Source: JAHFUA01 sp963808725
GTDB taxonomy: Bacteria > Acidobacteriota > Terriglobia > Terriglobales > Acidobacteriaceae
DNA length: 64,000 nucleotides
NCBI GenBank assembly: GCA_963808725.1
Contig: CAWEGO010000004.1
Span: 220,399-284,398 of the forward strand
Reading direction: 5' to 3'
Positions within the stretch are counted from its first letter, which is position 1; each line of letters starts with the position of its first letter. Made by a program: the position numbers and the translations under genes. This document shows positions 25,004 to 33,424 of this stretch, in pieces. Under the pieces are notes generated by a model, which was not told where the DNA came from, searched no databases, and worked only from the letters and a program-made list of their open reading frames with translations.

Positions 25004-26770
25004 TTAGTGCGCGGTCACCGTTGCCGGATCGGTCTGCATGATGTAGTCCTTGGCTGCGCCGGGCACGCTGTATTCGTACGGTCCATGATTCACCACAGGG
25101 GTGACGCCGCCGAAGTTGTCATGCGGAGGCGGCGAGGGCACCGTCCACTCCAGCGTGGTGGCTTGCCAGGGGTTGATCTCGGCTTTCTTGCCTTTCTTCA
25201 TGCTCCAGAACAGGTTGAACAGGAAGATGAACTGCGCCGCGATGGTGATGAACGCAGCAATCGAAATGAACCGGTTCAACGGGATCAGGTGGAGTAAGTA
25301 ATGCACTTCGGTGAACTGCGAGTAGCGCCGTGGCTGTCCTGCCATGCCGAGGTAGTGCATGGGCATGAAAACGGCATAGGCGCCAGGCAGAGTGATGAAG
25401 AAATGGATTTTGCCCAGGGTCTCGTTCATCATCCGCCCGAACATCTTGGGGAACCAGTAATAAGTCCCGGCGAAAATGCCAAAGATGGCAGCTACGCCCA
25501 TGATCAGGTGGAAGTGCGCGACGACGAAGGCGGTGTCGTGCAGCGGGATATCGAGCACCGGCTGCGCCAGGAACGGGCCGCTCAGCCCGCCCGAAACGAA
25601 CAGCGACACAAAGCCGATGGCAAACAGCATGGGCGTAGCGAAACGTATGCGTCCGCCCCAGAGCGTTCCCAGCCAGTTGAAGGTCTTGATGGCCGAGGGC
25701 ACGCCGATGGCCATGGTCATGATCGAGAAGGCGAAGGCCGAGTAGGGGCTCATGCCGCTCATGAACATGTGGTGGCCCCACACTACAAATCCGAGTGTCC
25801 CGATGGCCAGGATGGCATACACCATCGCCTTATAGCCGAAGATAGGCTTGCGCGAGAACGTCGATAGCAACTGCGAAGCCACACCCATGCCCGGCAGGAT
25901 GGCGATGTAAACCTCCGGGTGTCCGAAGAACCAGAACAGGTGTTGCCACAGCAGCGGCGAGCCGCCGTTGTGGGTGATGGAATGTCCGCCGGGATTCAAG
26001 CCGCCGGGCGGGAAGCTGAGGCTGCCGTTGACGCTTAGGCCGCCCGGCACGAAGAAGCTGGTGCCGAGGTTGCGGTCGAGCAGCAGCAGGATGCCGCCGG
26101 CGAGCAGCACGCCGAACGCCAGCAGTCCCAGCATGGCGGTGACGAACCATGCCCAGCAGGTGAGCGGCATGCGGAACAGCGACATGCCGCGCGCCCGCAG
26201 GTCGAGCGTGGTGGTGATGAAGTTCAGCGCGCCCATCAGCGAAGCCACCGAGAACAGCGCGATGCTGATGATCCACAAGTCTTCACCAAGTCCCTGGCCG
26301 GGGCCGGCCGAAGGGATGGCGCTCAGCGTGACGTAATTGGTCCAGCCGGAGAGCGGTGCCCCACCTTCCACGAAGAAGGCGGCTAGCATCACCAGGAAAG
26401 AGACAAACGTGGTCCAGAACGAGAGCATGTTCAGGGTGGGGAAGGCCATGTCCGGCGCGCCGATTTGGATCGGCAGGAAATAATTGCCAAAGCCGCTCTG
26501 CGGCGCCGTGGTGAGCACGAAGAACACCATGATGGTGCCGTGCATGGTGAGCAGCGTCAGGTACTGCTCCGGCTTGATGTGCCCGATCCACGGCAGGTTG
26601 GCCTCCGGCCACACCAGGTGAATGCGCATGAACAAGGACAGGCCCATGCCCACGAACACCGCTACCAGGGCCAGGAAGTAATACTGAATGCCGATCACCT
26701 TGTGATCGAGGCTGAAGACGTACTTGCGGATAAAGCCTGTAGGCGCAGCGTGCGCGTGTTGCTCACTCAT
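25004..26770 (-). CDS. coxA: Cytochrome c oxidase subunit I (A1-type heme-copper oxidase)
   Basis: A 588-residue, 12-helix catalytic subunit. It has the heme and copper ligand regions LLTMHGTIMVFF, FGHPEVYIAILPG (with the Glu of A-type D channels), WGHHMFMSG and VAHFHLIMG. The Glu in GHPEVY marks subfamily A1. It reduces oxygen to water using cytochrome c electrons and pumps protons. Lies between coxB (267-bp gap holding a nested repeat) and coxC. Confidence 0.95.
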   Translation of the reverse strand: MSEQHAHAAPTGFIRKYVFSLDHKVIGIQYYFLALVAVFVGMGLSLFMRIHLVWPEANLPWIGHIKPEQYLTLLTMHGTIMVFFVLTTAPQSGFGNYFLPIQIGAPDMAFPTLNMLSFWTTFVSFLVMLAAFFVEGGAPLSGWTNYVTLSAIPSAGPGQGLGEDLWIISIALFSVASLMGALNFITTTLDLRARGMSLFRMPLTCWAWFVTAMLGLLAFGVLLAGGILLLLDRNLGTSFFVPGGLSVNGSLSFPPGGLNPGGHSITHNGGSPLLWQHLFWFFGHPEVYIAILPGMGVASQLLSTFSRKPIFGYKAMVYAILAIGTLGFVVWGHHMFMSGMSPYSAFAFSIMTMAIGVPSAIKTFNWLGTLWGGRIRFATPMLFAIGFVSLFVSGGLSGPFLAQPVLDIPLHDTAFVVAHFHLIMGVAAIFGIFAGTYYWFPKMFGRMMNETLGKIHFFITLPGAYAVFMPMHYLGMAGQPRRYSQFTEVHYLLHLIPLNRFISIAAFITIAAQFIFLFNLFWSMKKGKKAEINPWQATTLEWTVPSPPPHDNFGGVTPVVNHGPYEYSVPGAAKDYIMQTDPATVTAH

Positions 26771-26815
26771 CGAGTTTCGCTCTCCGGGATGGCTAAGAAG
26801 CTCTTTCGTAAGTTG

Positions 26816-27001
26816 GTTTCGGAGGGGCGCGGCTTGAGCCGCGCCGAATGATATTTCCCAAGATTGTCATCCCGACCGAGCGCGAGCGAGGGATCTTGGT
26901 CTTGAGTAAGAAGAAAACCGAGATTCCTCGGGGCTGAAGCCCCTCGGAATGACAAAGGTAAAGGGCTGTACGGCACGGCCAAAGCCGTGCCCTTCCGAAA
27001 C
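26816..27001. repeat. Nested palindromic element between coxB and coxA
   Basis: Outer arms at 26816-26835 and 26982-27001 form an inverted repeat with 18 of 20 matches. Within the left arm is a 9-bp palindrome (GGCGCGGCT/AGCCGCGCC), and near the right arm an 8-bp stem (GGCACGGC/GCCGTGCC). The interior (26865-26962) carries GTCATCCCGA at one side and TCGGAATGAC at the other, with a GGGATCTTGGT and GAGATTCCTC pair. Same plan as the element at 59285-59577. Confidence 0.75.
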
Positions 27002-27037
27002 CCATTCACGAAATGGTTTCTCAATGTCTTCACAGGA

Positions 27038-27838
27038 TTACTGCGCCAGTTTCTCCGCCACCTTGGCAGACAGCCACTTGTCGTAGTCCTCCTGGCTGAC
27101 CACCTTCAGGATGCCGTGCATCTTGTAATGCCCCAGGCCGCAGAGTTCGGCGCAGGCGATCTCGTAATCGCCGATCTTGGTGGGGGTAAAGTGCATGTGG
27201 ATCATCAGGCCGGGCACAGCGTCCTGCTTAAAGCGCATGGCGGGGACGAAGAAGCTGTGGATCACGTCCTGCGAGCGCAGCACCAGTTCGGCTTGGCGGT
27301 CGACCGGCAGGTACATGGTGCCGGTGACCACGTCGTCCTTGCCGGCGGGATCGTCGGGGTCGATGCCGATAGGATTGCCCACCGAGGCATCTTCCAGCTC
27401 CGGCTTGGTGTGGCCCAGCTTGCCGTCTGGGCCGGGATAGCGGAAGTACCAGGCAAACTGCAGGCCGGTCACCTCCACCTGCACCGCTCCTGGTGCAGCC
27501 CCCTGGAAGCGCGCCTCCGCCCAAATCTTTTCGCCCGAGAGATTCAGCCCGATAAAGAGGACGGCCGTCAGCAGCGTCCATGTGACCTCCATGGTGGTGT
27601 TGCCGTGGCTGTACTGCACCTTCTGGCCGCGGTCACGATATTTCCAGACCAGGAAGCCGAGCGCCAACTGCGCCGCCAGGAAGACGATTCCCATCAGGAT
27701 GTAGGTCCAGGTGAAATGGTGGTCGATGGCTACGCCGTTCGCCGAGGCCACCGGCAGCGGCGCCCATTTCTGGATCACAAAGTAGTAGGTGCTGGAGAGA
27801 GTGATCAGCCAGATGATGAACAGGAGCGCAAGCCCCAT
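27038..27838 (-). CDS. coxB: Cytochrome c oxidase subunit II
   Basis: A 266-residue protein with two N-terminal helices and a periplasmic cupredoxin. The CuA site is intact: a His in DVIHSFFVP and the cluster CAELCGLGHYKM. No cytochrome c domain is attached. It accepts electrons from cytochrome c. First gene of the oxidase operon; a 198-bp upstream gap contains a hairpin but no clear promoter match. Confidence 0.93.
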   Translation of the reverse strand: MGLALLFIIWLITLSSTYYFVIQKWAPLPVASANGVAIDHHFTWTYILMGIVFLAAQLALGFLVWKYRDRGQKVQYSHGNTTMEVTWTLLTAVLFIGLNLSGEKIWAEARFQGAAPGAVQVEVTGLQFAWYFRYPGPDGKLGHTKPELEDASVGNPIGIDPDDPAGKDDVVTGTMYLPVDRQAELVLRSQDVIHSFFVPAMRFKQDAVPGLMIHMHFTPTKIGDYEIACAELCGLGHYKMHGILKVVSQEDYDKWLSAKVAEKLAQ

Positions 27839-27878
27839 CGTCTACCCTCTTGTCAGAAGATTGAATTGAACGAGTGCC

Positions 27879-27903
27879 CCGCCGTGAACCCCCGTTACGG
27901 CGG
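27879..27903. promoter_or_regulatory. Hairpin in the coxB leader region
   Basis: CCGCCGT at 27879-27885 pairs perfectly with ACGGCGG at 27897-27903 about 40 bp upstream of the coxB start. It may be a leader hairpin or an operator palindrome. Confidence 0.35.
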
Positions 27904-27952
27904 AGTGTCGGTCATACTATCAACACCCGCGCGACTGTGCAACCGACAGCCC

Positions 27953-27991
27953 GGAGTGCCTTGCGAGTTGCCGGCCGCGGGATCAGCCGGA
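27953..27991. repeat. Direct repeat, left copy flanking the VOC gene
   Basis: A 39-bp stretch starting GGAGTGCCT and ending GGGATCAGCCGGA recurs at 28411-28445 with one 4-base gap and two or three substitutions. The right copy includes the 3' end of the maoC-like gene, so this left copy is a displaced duplicate of that end. Confidence 0.75.
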
Positions 27992-27993
27992 CG

Positions 27994-28028
27994 GTCAGTT
28001 GTGTAAACGCCTGTTTTGAACAACTGAC
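27994..28028. promoter_or_regulatory. 9-bp inverted repeat upstream of the VOC gene
   Basis: GTCAGTTGT (27994-28002) and ACAACTGAC (28020-28028) are perfectly complementary with a 17-base spacer, ending 8 bp before the VOC ATG. It could be an operator or hairpin. Confidence 0.4.
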
Positions 28029-28036
28029 AGAAACAG

Positions 28037-28408
28037 ATGCCGTCATGGGCTAAACTCATTCACGTGAAAAAGTCACCAGATGCTTCCACGAGGCGGTACC
28101 ATCACATCGGAATTCCCACCACCGAGCGTCGAGAAGGTGAACGCCTGATCGAGCGCTATGCGACGTTCGTATCTGGATATGAAACGAGCGCCTACGGAAT
28201 CGAGTGGATGCGGTTCGAACCTGAAGCGCCGGTCCCCGAACTTGTGCGTACTGTTCCGCATGTCGCCTTCGAAGTTGACGATCTCTCCGCTGAAATCGCC
28301 GGAAAAGAGATACTTATTGCGCCCAACTCACCCTCACCGGGCGTGACCGTTGCTTTTATTGTCGAGAATGGAGCCCCAGTCGAGTTTCTCCAGTTTGATA
28401 AGAAATGA
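28037..28408 (+). CDS. VOC-superfamily (glyoxalase-fold) protein
   Basis: A 123-residue protein with the VOC beta-alpha-beta plan: YHHIGIPTTE at the N terminus, MRFEPEAPVP, PHVAFEVDDL in the middle and VAFIVENGAPVEFLQF at the C terminus. Metal ligands are plausibly His23 or His24, His in PHVAFEV and Glu in VEFLQF. VOC proteins include glyoxalases, dioxygenases and resistance proteins; which applies here is unknown. Flanked by imperfect 35-39-bp direct repeats, suggesting insertion beside the maoC-like gene. Confidence 0.75.
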   Translation: MPSWAKLIHVKKSPDASTRRYHHIGIPTTERREGERLIERYATFVSGYETSAYGIEWMRFEPEAPVPELVRTVPHVAFEVDDLSAEIAGKEILIAPNSPSPGVTVAFIVENGAPVEFLQFDKK

Positions 28409-28410
28409 TG

Positions 28411-28445
28411 GGAGTGCCTCGCGAGTGGCCCCGGGATCAGCCGGA
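28411..28445. repeat. Direct repeat, right copy flanking the VOC gene
   Basis: A 35-bp match to 27953-27991. It starts 3 bases after the VOC stop and overlaps the last codons of the maoC-like gene, marking the right edge of the inserted segment. Confidence 0.75.
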
Positions 28446-28874
28446 GATCTCCTCGGGCGCCATCAGCATGACGTGCGCTTCGCCCTCGATCACCTTCTGC
28501 CCATGCTGGTTGGTCCAGATGGTGGCCAGCGTCAGCAGGGGTCTTTCTTCGCGGGTGTGGCGGATGTGGCTGACCGTCGCGGTCAAGGTCACAGTGTCGC
28601 CCACGTACACCGGCTTGACGAAGCGCAGCGTCTGATCCAGATAGATCGCGCCGGTGCCGGGCAGGTGCATGCCCACGCAGGTGGAGATCAGCGACGCGCT
28701 CAGGATGCCTTGCGCGATGCGGCGCTTGAAGCGCGTCCGCGCCGCGAAGGCCTCGTCCATGTGCAGGGGGTTGCGGTCTCCGGTGAGTTCGGCGAACTTC
28801 TCGATTTCCGCATCGCCGAACGTCTTGGTTAACTGGACTGAGTCGCCGACCTTCCACGTGCGCTGCTGCGGCAT
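28437..28874 (-). CDS. MaoC-like (R)-specific enoyl-CoA hydratase
   Basis: A 145-residue hot-dog-fold hydratase. It has the hydratase-2 stretch ELTGDRNPLHMDEAFA with the catalytic Asp and His, followed by FKRRIAQGILSASLIS. The C-terminal part (LTLATIWTNQHGQKVIEGEA) matches PhaJ/MaoC-type proteins. These hydrate trans-2-enoyl-CoA or handle acyl thioesters in fatty-acid or polyester metabolism. ATG 28874. Probably monocistronic; it may be linked in function to the acyl-CoA synthetase at 30.7 kb. Confidence 0.85.
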   Translation of the reverse strand: MPQQRTWKVGDSVQLTKTFGDAEIEKFAELTGDRNPLHMDEAFAARTRFKRRIAQGILSASLISTCVGMHLPGTGAIYLDQTLRFVKPVYVGDTVTLTATVSHIRHTREERPLLTLATIWTNQHGQKVIEGEAHVMLMAPEEISG

Positions 28875-29086
28875 ATTGTCTTCTCCGGAATGGATTCGCC
28901 ACCTTGATAGTCTGCTCCATCAGCCTGACACCACTGGTTCGTGATCTGCATAGTAGATCGTAGACTCGTGGTCGATGGTCACCAGAACTGGAACCAGTTG
29001 AACGCGTTCTCTGTGCCGAGGGGATTCATAATGCGAAGGTCGTAGTGCTTGCTAGAAAGCACGGTGCATTGTGCCTCAGCAAGCAC

Positions 29087-29115
29087 TTGACATGCCTGCT
29101 GGAACGGGCTAGACT
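29087..29115 (+). promoter_or_regulatory. Consensus promoter for the P63C gene (leaderless)
   Basis: Perfect -35 TTGACA (29087-29092), a 17-bp spacer and -10 TAGACT (29110-29115). The ATG at 29122 lies only 7 bp past the -10, where transcription should begin, so the mRNA is predicted to be leaderless. No Shine-Dalgarno is seen. Confidence 0.65.
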
Positions 29116-29121
29116 TCGAAC

Positions 29122-30168
29122 ATGGACAACAGCGACAACACTCAACAAGAGACCCCCCAAGCTCTAGGCGGCAAGGCTAGAGCGCATCTCCTAAGCCCGG
29201 AGGAACGGAAGGCGATCGCCCAGACCGCAGCCGAAGCACGTTGGAACAAGGTAGCCGAAGAGGCTGGCGAGACTCGATTGCCGAAAGCAACACACAGTGG
29301 TGAGCTGAAAATCGGTGATATTTCCATTCCCTGTGCTGTTCTTGAAGATGGCACACGCGTGATTACTCAGCGCGGCATGTTCGTGGCGCTTGGGATGAAC
29401 AAGAATCCCAGCAGGGGACAAACAGCGATCGAGAACCGTCCCGGTTTTTTGTCTGCAAACAATCTTACGCCATTCATTTCAAGGGAGTTAGAGCGATCGT
29501 GGAAGCCGATACCCTTTAGACTCCCGAAGGGGTCCGGAGGATACAAAGGCAATATAGCGTTCGGGTATGACGCCAAGATTCTGCCCATGGTATGCCATGC
29601 CTATCTGGACGCTAGAGAAGCCGGAAAGTTAACCGACCGCCAAGACCACATTGCAAAAGCCGCCAAGATCATTGAGCGCGGTTTTTCCGTTGTTGGCATC
29701 GTGGCGCTGGTTGATGAGGCAACCGGATACCAGGAGGTACGCGACCGTCTTGCTCTCCAAGAAGTGCTGCGCCAGTACATCACCGGCGCATTGTTTGAAT
29801 GGACAAAAACCTTCCCGTTGGATTTTTACAAAGAGGTTTTTCGATTGAAGGGCTGGAAGTGGAACGCGGGCAAGATGCCAGGCGTGGTGGGAAAATACAC
29901 ACGCGATTTGGTTTATGCCCGTCTAGCGCCAGGGGTATTGCACGAATTGGAGCGCCTCAATCCACCAACCGACGCGGGCTACAGGAAACATCGCCATCAT
30001 CAATTTCTGACCCGCGACATCGGACACCCCGCACTTAGCAGACGATTGTATGAACTGATCGGTATGGCTAGGGCTTCGGAAAATTGGGATAAATTTCACA
30101 GATTGGTGGATAGGACGTTTCCCAAGCTGAACGCGACGCTGCCATTGCCCTTGGAATACAGCGACTAG
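29122..30168 (+). CDS. Phage-type P63C domain protein
   Basis: A 348-residue protein whose C-terminal half has the P63C hallmark (WTKTFPLDFYKEVFRLKGW) and PGVVGKYTRDLVYARL. The N-terminal part contains a basic helical stretch (SPEERKAIAQTAAEARWNK) and a domain reading IGDISIPCAVLEDGTRVITQ. P63C proteins occur in phages and mobile elements; their role is poorly known. The gene is visibly less GC-rich than its surroundings, suggesting transfer. Start is fixed by the adjacent promoter. Confidence 0.85.
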   Translation: MDNSDNTQQETPQALGGKARAHLLSPEERKAIAQTAAEARWNKVAEEAGETRLPKATHSGELKIGDISIPCAVLEDGTRVITQRGMFVALGMNKNPSRGQTAIENRPGFLSANNLTPFISRELERSWKPIPFRLPKGSGGYKGNIAFGYDAKILPMVCHAYLDAREAGKLTDRQDHIAKAAKIIERGFSVVGIVALVDEATGYQEVRDRLALQEVLRQYITGALFEWTKTFPLDFYKEVFRLKGWKWNAGKMPGVVGKYTRDLVYARLAPGVLHELERLNPPTDAGYRKHRHHQFLTRDIGHPALSRRLYELIGMARASENWDKFHRLVDRTFPKLNATLPLPLEYSD

Positions 30169-30194
30169 GAGTCAGGGGGCCTCGGCTGCCTCTC

Positions 30195-30554
30195 TTACGA
30201 TCGGCACAGCGGCTTCGCCGTGTCCTCGGGGTTTTTCTTTTCAACGTTCTTAGTGGGCGGGGCATCGCCTTCGTTCCGCATCTTCGCATGATGCTCCAGT
30301 TCCCCCATGCCCCGATCGGTCGCGTCCGCTGCTGCTTCTTCGTCTCTACGTTGCTGCCCTTCAACCTCACGGGTCATCTTGGGCGGGGCAGCACCCTCGT
30401 TCCGCATCTTCGCATGATGCTCCAGTTCCCCCATGCCCCGATCGGTCGCATCCGCTACTGCCTCTGCGCCTCTACGTTGCTGCTTTTCAACCTCACGGAT
30501 TGCCCTTACTGCCCGTCGATTAGCTTTTTGCTCTGGGGGTAGTCGTTTCGGCAT
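30195..30554 (-). CDS. Charged repeat protein with two 42-residue units
   Basis: A 119-residue, very charged protein with no membrane segment. Two units spanning DATDRGMGELEHHAKMRNEG repeat at a period of 126 bp (42 codons), starting near 30274 and 30400 at the DNA level. The in-frame period and the retained protein phase support coding. It is convergent with the P63C gene and part of the same low-GC accessory stretch. No family recognised; a helical mobile-element protein is likely. Confidence 0.5.
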   Translation of the reverse strand: MPKRLPPEQKANRRAVRAIREVEKQQRRGAEAVADATDRGMGELEHHAKMRNEGAAPPKMTREVEGQQRRDEEAAADATDRGMGELEHHAKMRNEGDAPPTKNVEKKNPEDTAKPLCRS

Positions 30555-30697
30555 CCATCCAGTTTACGGCAGCGTTCGGGCTCCCCGTCAAGCCTACGGA
30601 AAGCAAATTGCGCCACTACCTTGGCCTTGCATCACTGTACACACGTTGCCCCGCCTGTCATACAATCCTGCGTTCACGCCATTCTACGGAGAAGCCC

Positions 30698-32353
30698 ATG
30701 CCCAGCCCGAATCCCTACCAGCTCGACCTCGATAAAAACGCGGCCAACTACGTGCCGCTCACCCCGCTAACGCTTATCCGGCGCACGGCGGAGGTTTACC
30801 CGGAGCGCACCGCGGTTATTCACGGCAGCCTGAAGCGCACCTGGAAGCAGACTTACGAGCGCTGTGTGCGGCTGGCGTCGGCGCTCAAGCGGCGCGGCAT
30901 CGGCCTGGGCGATACCGTCTCGCTCATGGGTCCGAACATCCCGGAGACGCTGGAATGCCACTTCGGCATCGCCATGACCGGCGCCGTGCTCAACGCGCTC
31001 AACATCCGCCTCGACGCCGACGCCATCGCCTTCATGCTCCAGCACAGCGAAAGCAAGGTGCTGATTACTGACCGCGAATTCGCGCCGGTGATCGGCAAAG
31101 CGCTCAGCATGGTGCAGAAGAAGCCGGTAGTCATCGACATCGACGACCCGCTCGGCAAGAACGGAGACCGGCTCGGCGAGCTGACCTACGAGCAGTTTCT
31201 CGCCGAGGGCGATCCCAGCTACGCCTGGGAGTTTCCCGCCGACGAATGGCAGGCCATCGCGCTGAACTACACGTCCGGCACCACCGGCAATCCCAAGGGC
31301 GTGGTCTATCACCACCGCGGCGCGTATCTGAACGCCATCGGCAACATACTCACCTGGGCCATGCCGCACTTTCCCACCTACCTGTGGACGCTGCCCATGT
31401 TCCACTGCAACGGCTGGTGCTTTCCCTGGACGGTGACGGCGATGGCGGGCACGCACGTCTGCCTGCGCGCGGTCACGCCCAAGGGGATGTACGACGCCTT
31501 CGCCGACCACGGCGTCACCCACATGTGCGGCGCCCCCATCGTGATGGGCATGCTGATCAACGCTCCCGAGGACGTCCGCCGCAAGCCGGCGCAGCCGGTG
31601 CAGGTGATGACCGCCGGCGCCGCTCCGCCCGCCGCTGTCATCGAGAAGATGCAGAAGCTCGGCTTCCAGGTCACCCACGTATACGGCCTCACCGAGGTGT
31701 ACGGGCCGGTCACGGTCTGCGCCTGGCATGACGAATGGGACGCGCTGCCCATCACCGAGCAGGCGGTGTACAAGTCGCGGCAGGGCGTAGCCTACGTCAC
31801 CCTGGAGGGCCTGATGATTGCCGACCCCCAGACTCTGCTGCCCACGCGCAGAGACGGCGCCACCATGGGCGAGATCTTCATGCGCGGCAACACCGTCATG
31901 AGCGGGTACCTGAAGAACGCCAAAGCCACGCGCGAAGCGTTCGAGGGAGGATGGTTTCACACCGGCGACCTGGGCGTCTGGCATCCCAACGGCTATATCG
32001 AGATCAAGGACCGCTCCAAGGACATCATCATCTCCGGCGGCGAGAACATCTCGACCATCGAGGTGGAATCGGTCCTCTACCGGCATCCGGCGGTGCTGGA
32101 GGCCGGGGTGGTGGCGCGTCCTGATGAAAAGTGGGGCGAGATCCCCTGCGCCTTCATCACGCTGAAAGACGGCGCGGCGGTGACCGAGCAGGAGATCATC
32201 GACTTCTGCCGCCAGCACCTGGCGCACTTCAAGGCGCCCAAGACGGTGGTCTTCGGGCCTCTGCCCAAAACCTCCACCGGCAAGCTGCAGAAGTTCAAGC
32301 TGCGCGACCAGGCCAAGACGATCTCGCCGCCAGCCGGCACAATGAAACAATGA
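30698..32353 (+). CDS. Acyl-CoA synthetase (AMP-forming, medium/long-chain type)
   Basis: A 551-residue adenylate-forming ligase. AMP-binding motif YTSGTTGNPKGVVYHH, the HVYGLTEVYGP segment, the GWFHTGDLGVW motif and the C-terminal catalytic lysine in PKTSTGKLQKF are all present. It activates a carboxylic acid to acyl-AMP and then to acyl-CoA. ATG 30698 is chosen because its N terminus (NPYQLDLDKNAANYVPLTP) matches family starts; the frame extends further upstream. Its C-terminal codons and stop fall inside an octamer array. Confidence 0.93.
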   Translation: MPSPNPYQLDLDKNAANYVPLTPLTLIRRTAEVYPERTAVIHGSLKRTWKQTYERCVRLASALKRRGIGLGDTVSLMGPNIPETLECHFGIAMTGAVLNALNIRLDADAIAFMLQHSESKVLITDREFAPVIGKALSMVQKKPVVIDIDDPLGKNGDRLGELTYEQFLAEGDPSYAWEFPADEWQAIALNYTSGTTGNPKGVVYHHRGAYLNAIGNILTWAMPHFPTYLWTLPMFHCNGWCFPWTVTAMAGTHVCLRAVTPKGMYDAFADHGVTHMCGAPIVMGMLINAPEDVRRKPAQPVQVMTAGAAPPAAVIEKMQKLGFQVTHVYGLTEVYGPVTVCAWHDEWDALPITEQAVYKSRQGVAYVTLEGLMIADPQTLLPTRRDGATMGEIFMRGNTVMSGYLKNAKATREAFEGGWFHTGDLGVWHPNGYIEIKDRSKDIIISGGENISTIEVESVLYRHPAVLEAGVVARPDEKWGEIPCAFITLKDGAAVTEQEIIDFCRQHLAHFKAPKTVVFGPLPKTSTGKLQKFKLRDQAKTISPPAGTMKQ

Positions 32354-32379
32354 TTCAATGAATGAATGGCTCAATCAGG
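32340..32379. repeat. Octamer word array (CAATGANT-type) over the ligase stop codon
   Basis: Five consecutive 8-bp units of the CAATGANN family, the last two degenerate. The acyl-CoA synthetase stop codon lies inside the second unit. The same word returns at 33393-33424. Confidence 0.75.
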
Positions 32380-32454
32380 GCTCCGCTTGACTTCAGGCGG
32401 GGCTCTCCGTTAGTCTCCGCCCGCTCCGAAAAACTGACTTGGAGGTAAGCACCC

Positions 32455-33327
32455 ATGAAAAGAACCACGGGCTGGTTGTTGGCGTCGATGCTGCTGCTGG
32501 GAGGGCTGGGCGCGGCTGCGGCGCAGGAGATGTCAGGCGGTCCACCCAACGTGCTGGTTGTCTTCCGCGAGGTCCTGAAACCGGGCAAGAGCGGCATGAC
32601 ACACGAGAAATCGGAAAGCGCCTTTGTGCAGGCCTATGCCAAGGCGAAGTGGCCGACCCACTACCTCGCCGCGGATTCTCTCTCCGGCAAACCGCGTTCC
32701 CTGTTTTTTATTGGCTACGATTCGTTCGAAGCCTGGGAGAAGGACAACCTCGCCACCCAGAAGGACGCCAAGCTGGCCGCCGCGCTGGACCATGCCGGTG
32801 TGGTCGATGGCGAACTGTTGAGCGAGTCGGAGGGGCTGGTGTTCGCGTTCAACGAAAAGTACAGCCTGCGGGCGAAGGTTGACATCGCGCACATGCGCTA
32901 TTTCGAAATCGCGGTTTATCAGGTGCGCCCGGGACACCACCACGAATGGGAGGAGATCGTTAACCTGGTCAAGGCGGCGTACGAGAAAATCCCCGACACG
33001 CAATGGGCAGCGTTCCGCACCGTTTTTGGCGGCGAGAACGAGAGCTACGCCATTTTCATTCCCCGGAAATCTCTGGCGGAAGTCGATAAAGGCATGGGAC
33101 TGGGCAAGGAGTTCGCCGCCAACATGGGCGAAGAGGGCATGAAGAAGCTGCATGAGCTGGAAGCTGCGGCGATCGCTTCCACCTCGACCCAGTTGTTCCA
33201 GTTCAACCCGCGCATGAGCTATCCCCCGGAGGAATGGGTGAAGGCCGACCCGGATTTCTGGAAGCCCAAGCCGGCCAAGGCGCCGGCGGCTGCGCCCAAG
33301 AAGTCGGAGAAACCTGCCGGGCAGTGA
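32455..33327 (+). CDS. Secreted protein of unknown function with two ABM-like halves
   Basis: A 290-residue protein with a signal peptide (MKRTTGWLLASMLLLGGLGA) and a Pro/Ala/Lys-rich tail. The body has two halves, the first with VLVVFREVLKPGKSGMTHEK and the second with YFEIAVYQVRPGHHHEWEEI. The second pattern recalls NIPSNAP and antibiotic-monooxygenase-like ferredoxin folds. A GGAGGT Shine-Dalgarno lies 8 bases before the ATG. It lies between two octamer arrays. Function unknown. Confidence 0.7.
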   Translation: MKRTTGWLLASMLLLGGLGAAAAQEMSGGPPNVLVVFREVLKPGKSGMTHEKSESAFVQAYAKAKWPTHYLAADSLSGKPRSLFFIGYDSFEAWEKDNLATQKDAKLAAALDHAGVVDGELLSESEGLVFAFNEKYSLRAKVDIAHMRYFEIAVYQVRPGHHHEWEEIVNLVKAAYEKIPDTQWAAFRTVFGGENESYAIFIPRKSLAEVDKGMGLGKEFAANMGEEGMKKLHELEAAAIASTSTQLFQFNPRMSYPPEEWVKADPDFWKPKPAKAPAAAPKKSEKPAGQ

Positions 33328-33343
33328 GTTTTCGGAGATTGAG

Positions 33344-33375
33344 CCATTGTGTCATTGGGTCATTGTGCCATTGAA
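33344..33375. repeat. Octamer word array (YCATTGNN-type)
   Basis: Four 8-bp units with the core CATTG follow the stop of the secreted protein. The word is the reverse complement of the CAATG units at 33393-33424, so the two arrays can pair. Confidence 0.75.
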
Positions 33376-33392
33376 AAACGTTGCGCCACGCG

Positions 33393-33424
33393 CAATGATT
33401 CAATGAATCAATGACTCAATGGCA
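33393..33424. repeat. Octamer word array (CAATGANT-type) over the VTT-gene start codon
   Basis: Four 8-bp units (CAATGATT, CAATGAAT, CAATGACT and CAATGGCA). The predicted start ATG of the next gene (33411) lies inside the third unit. Inverted relative to the array at 33344-33375. Confidence 0.75.

Noticed and set aside
28921..28980. Possible degenerate heptamer array (TAGTAGATCGTAGAC-like)
   Set aside because: Period is irregular and units differ too much to be counted with the others.
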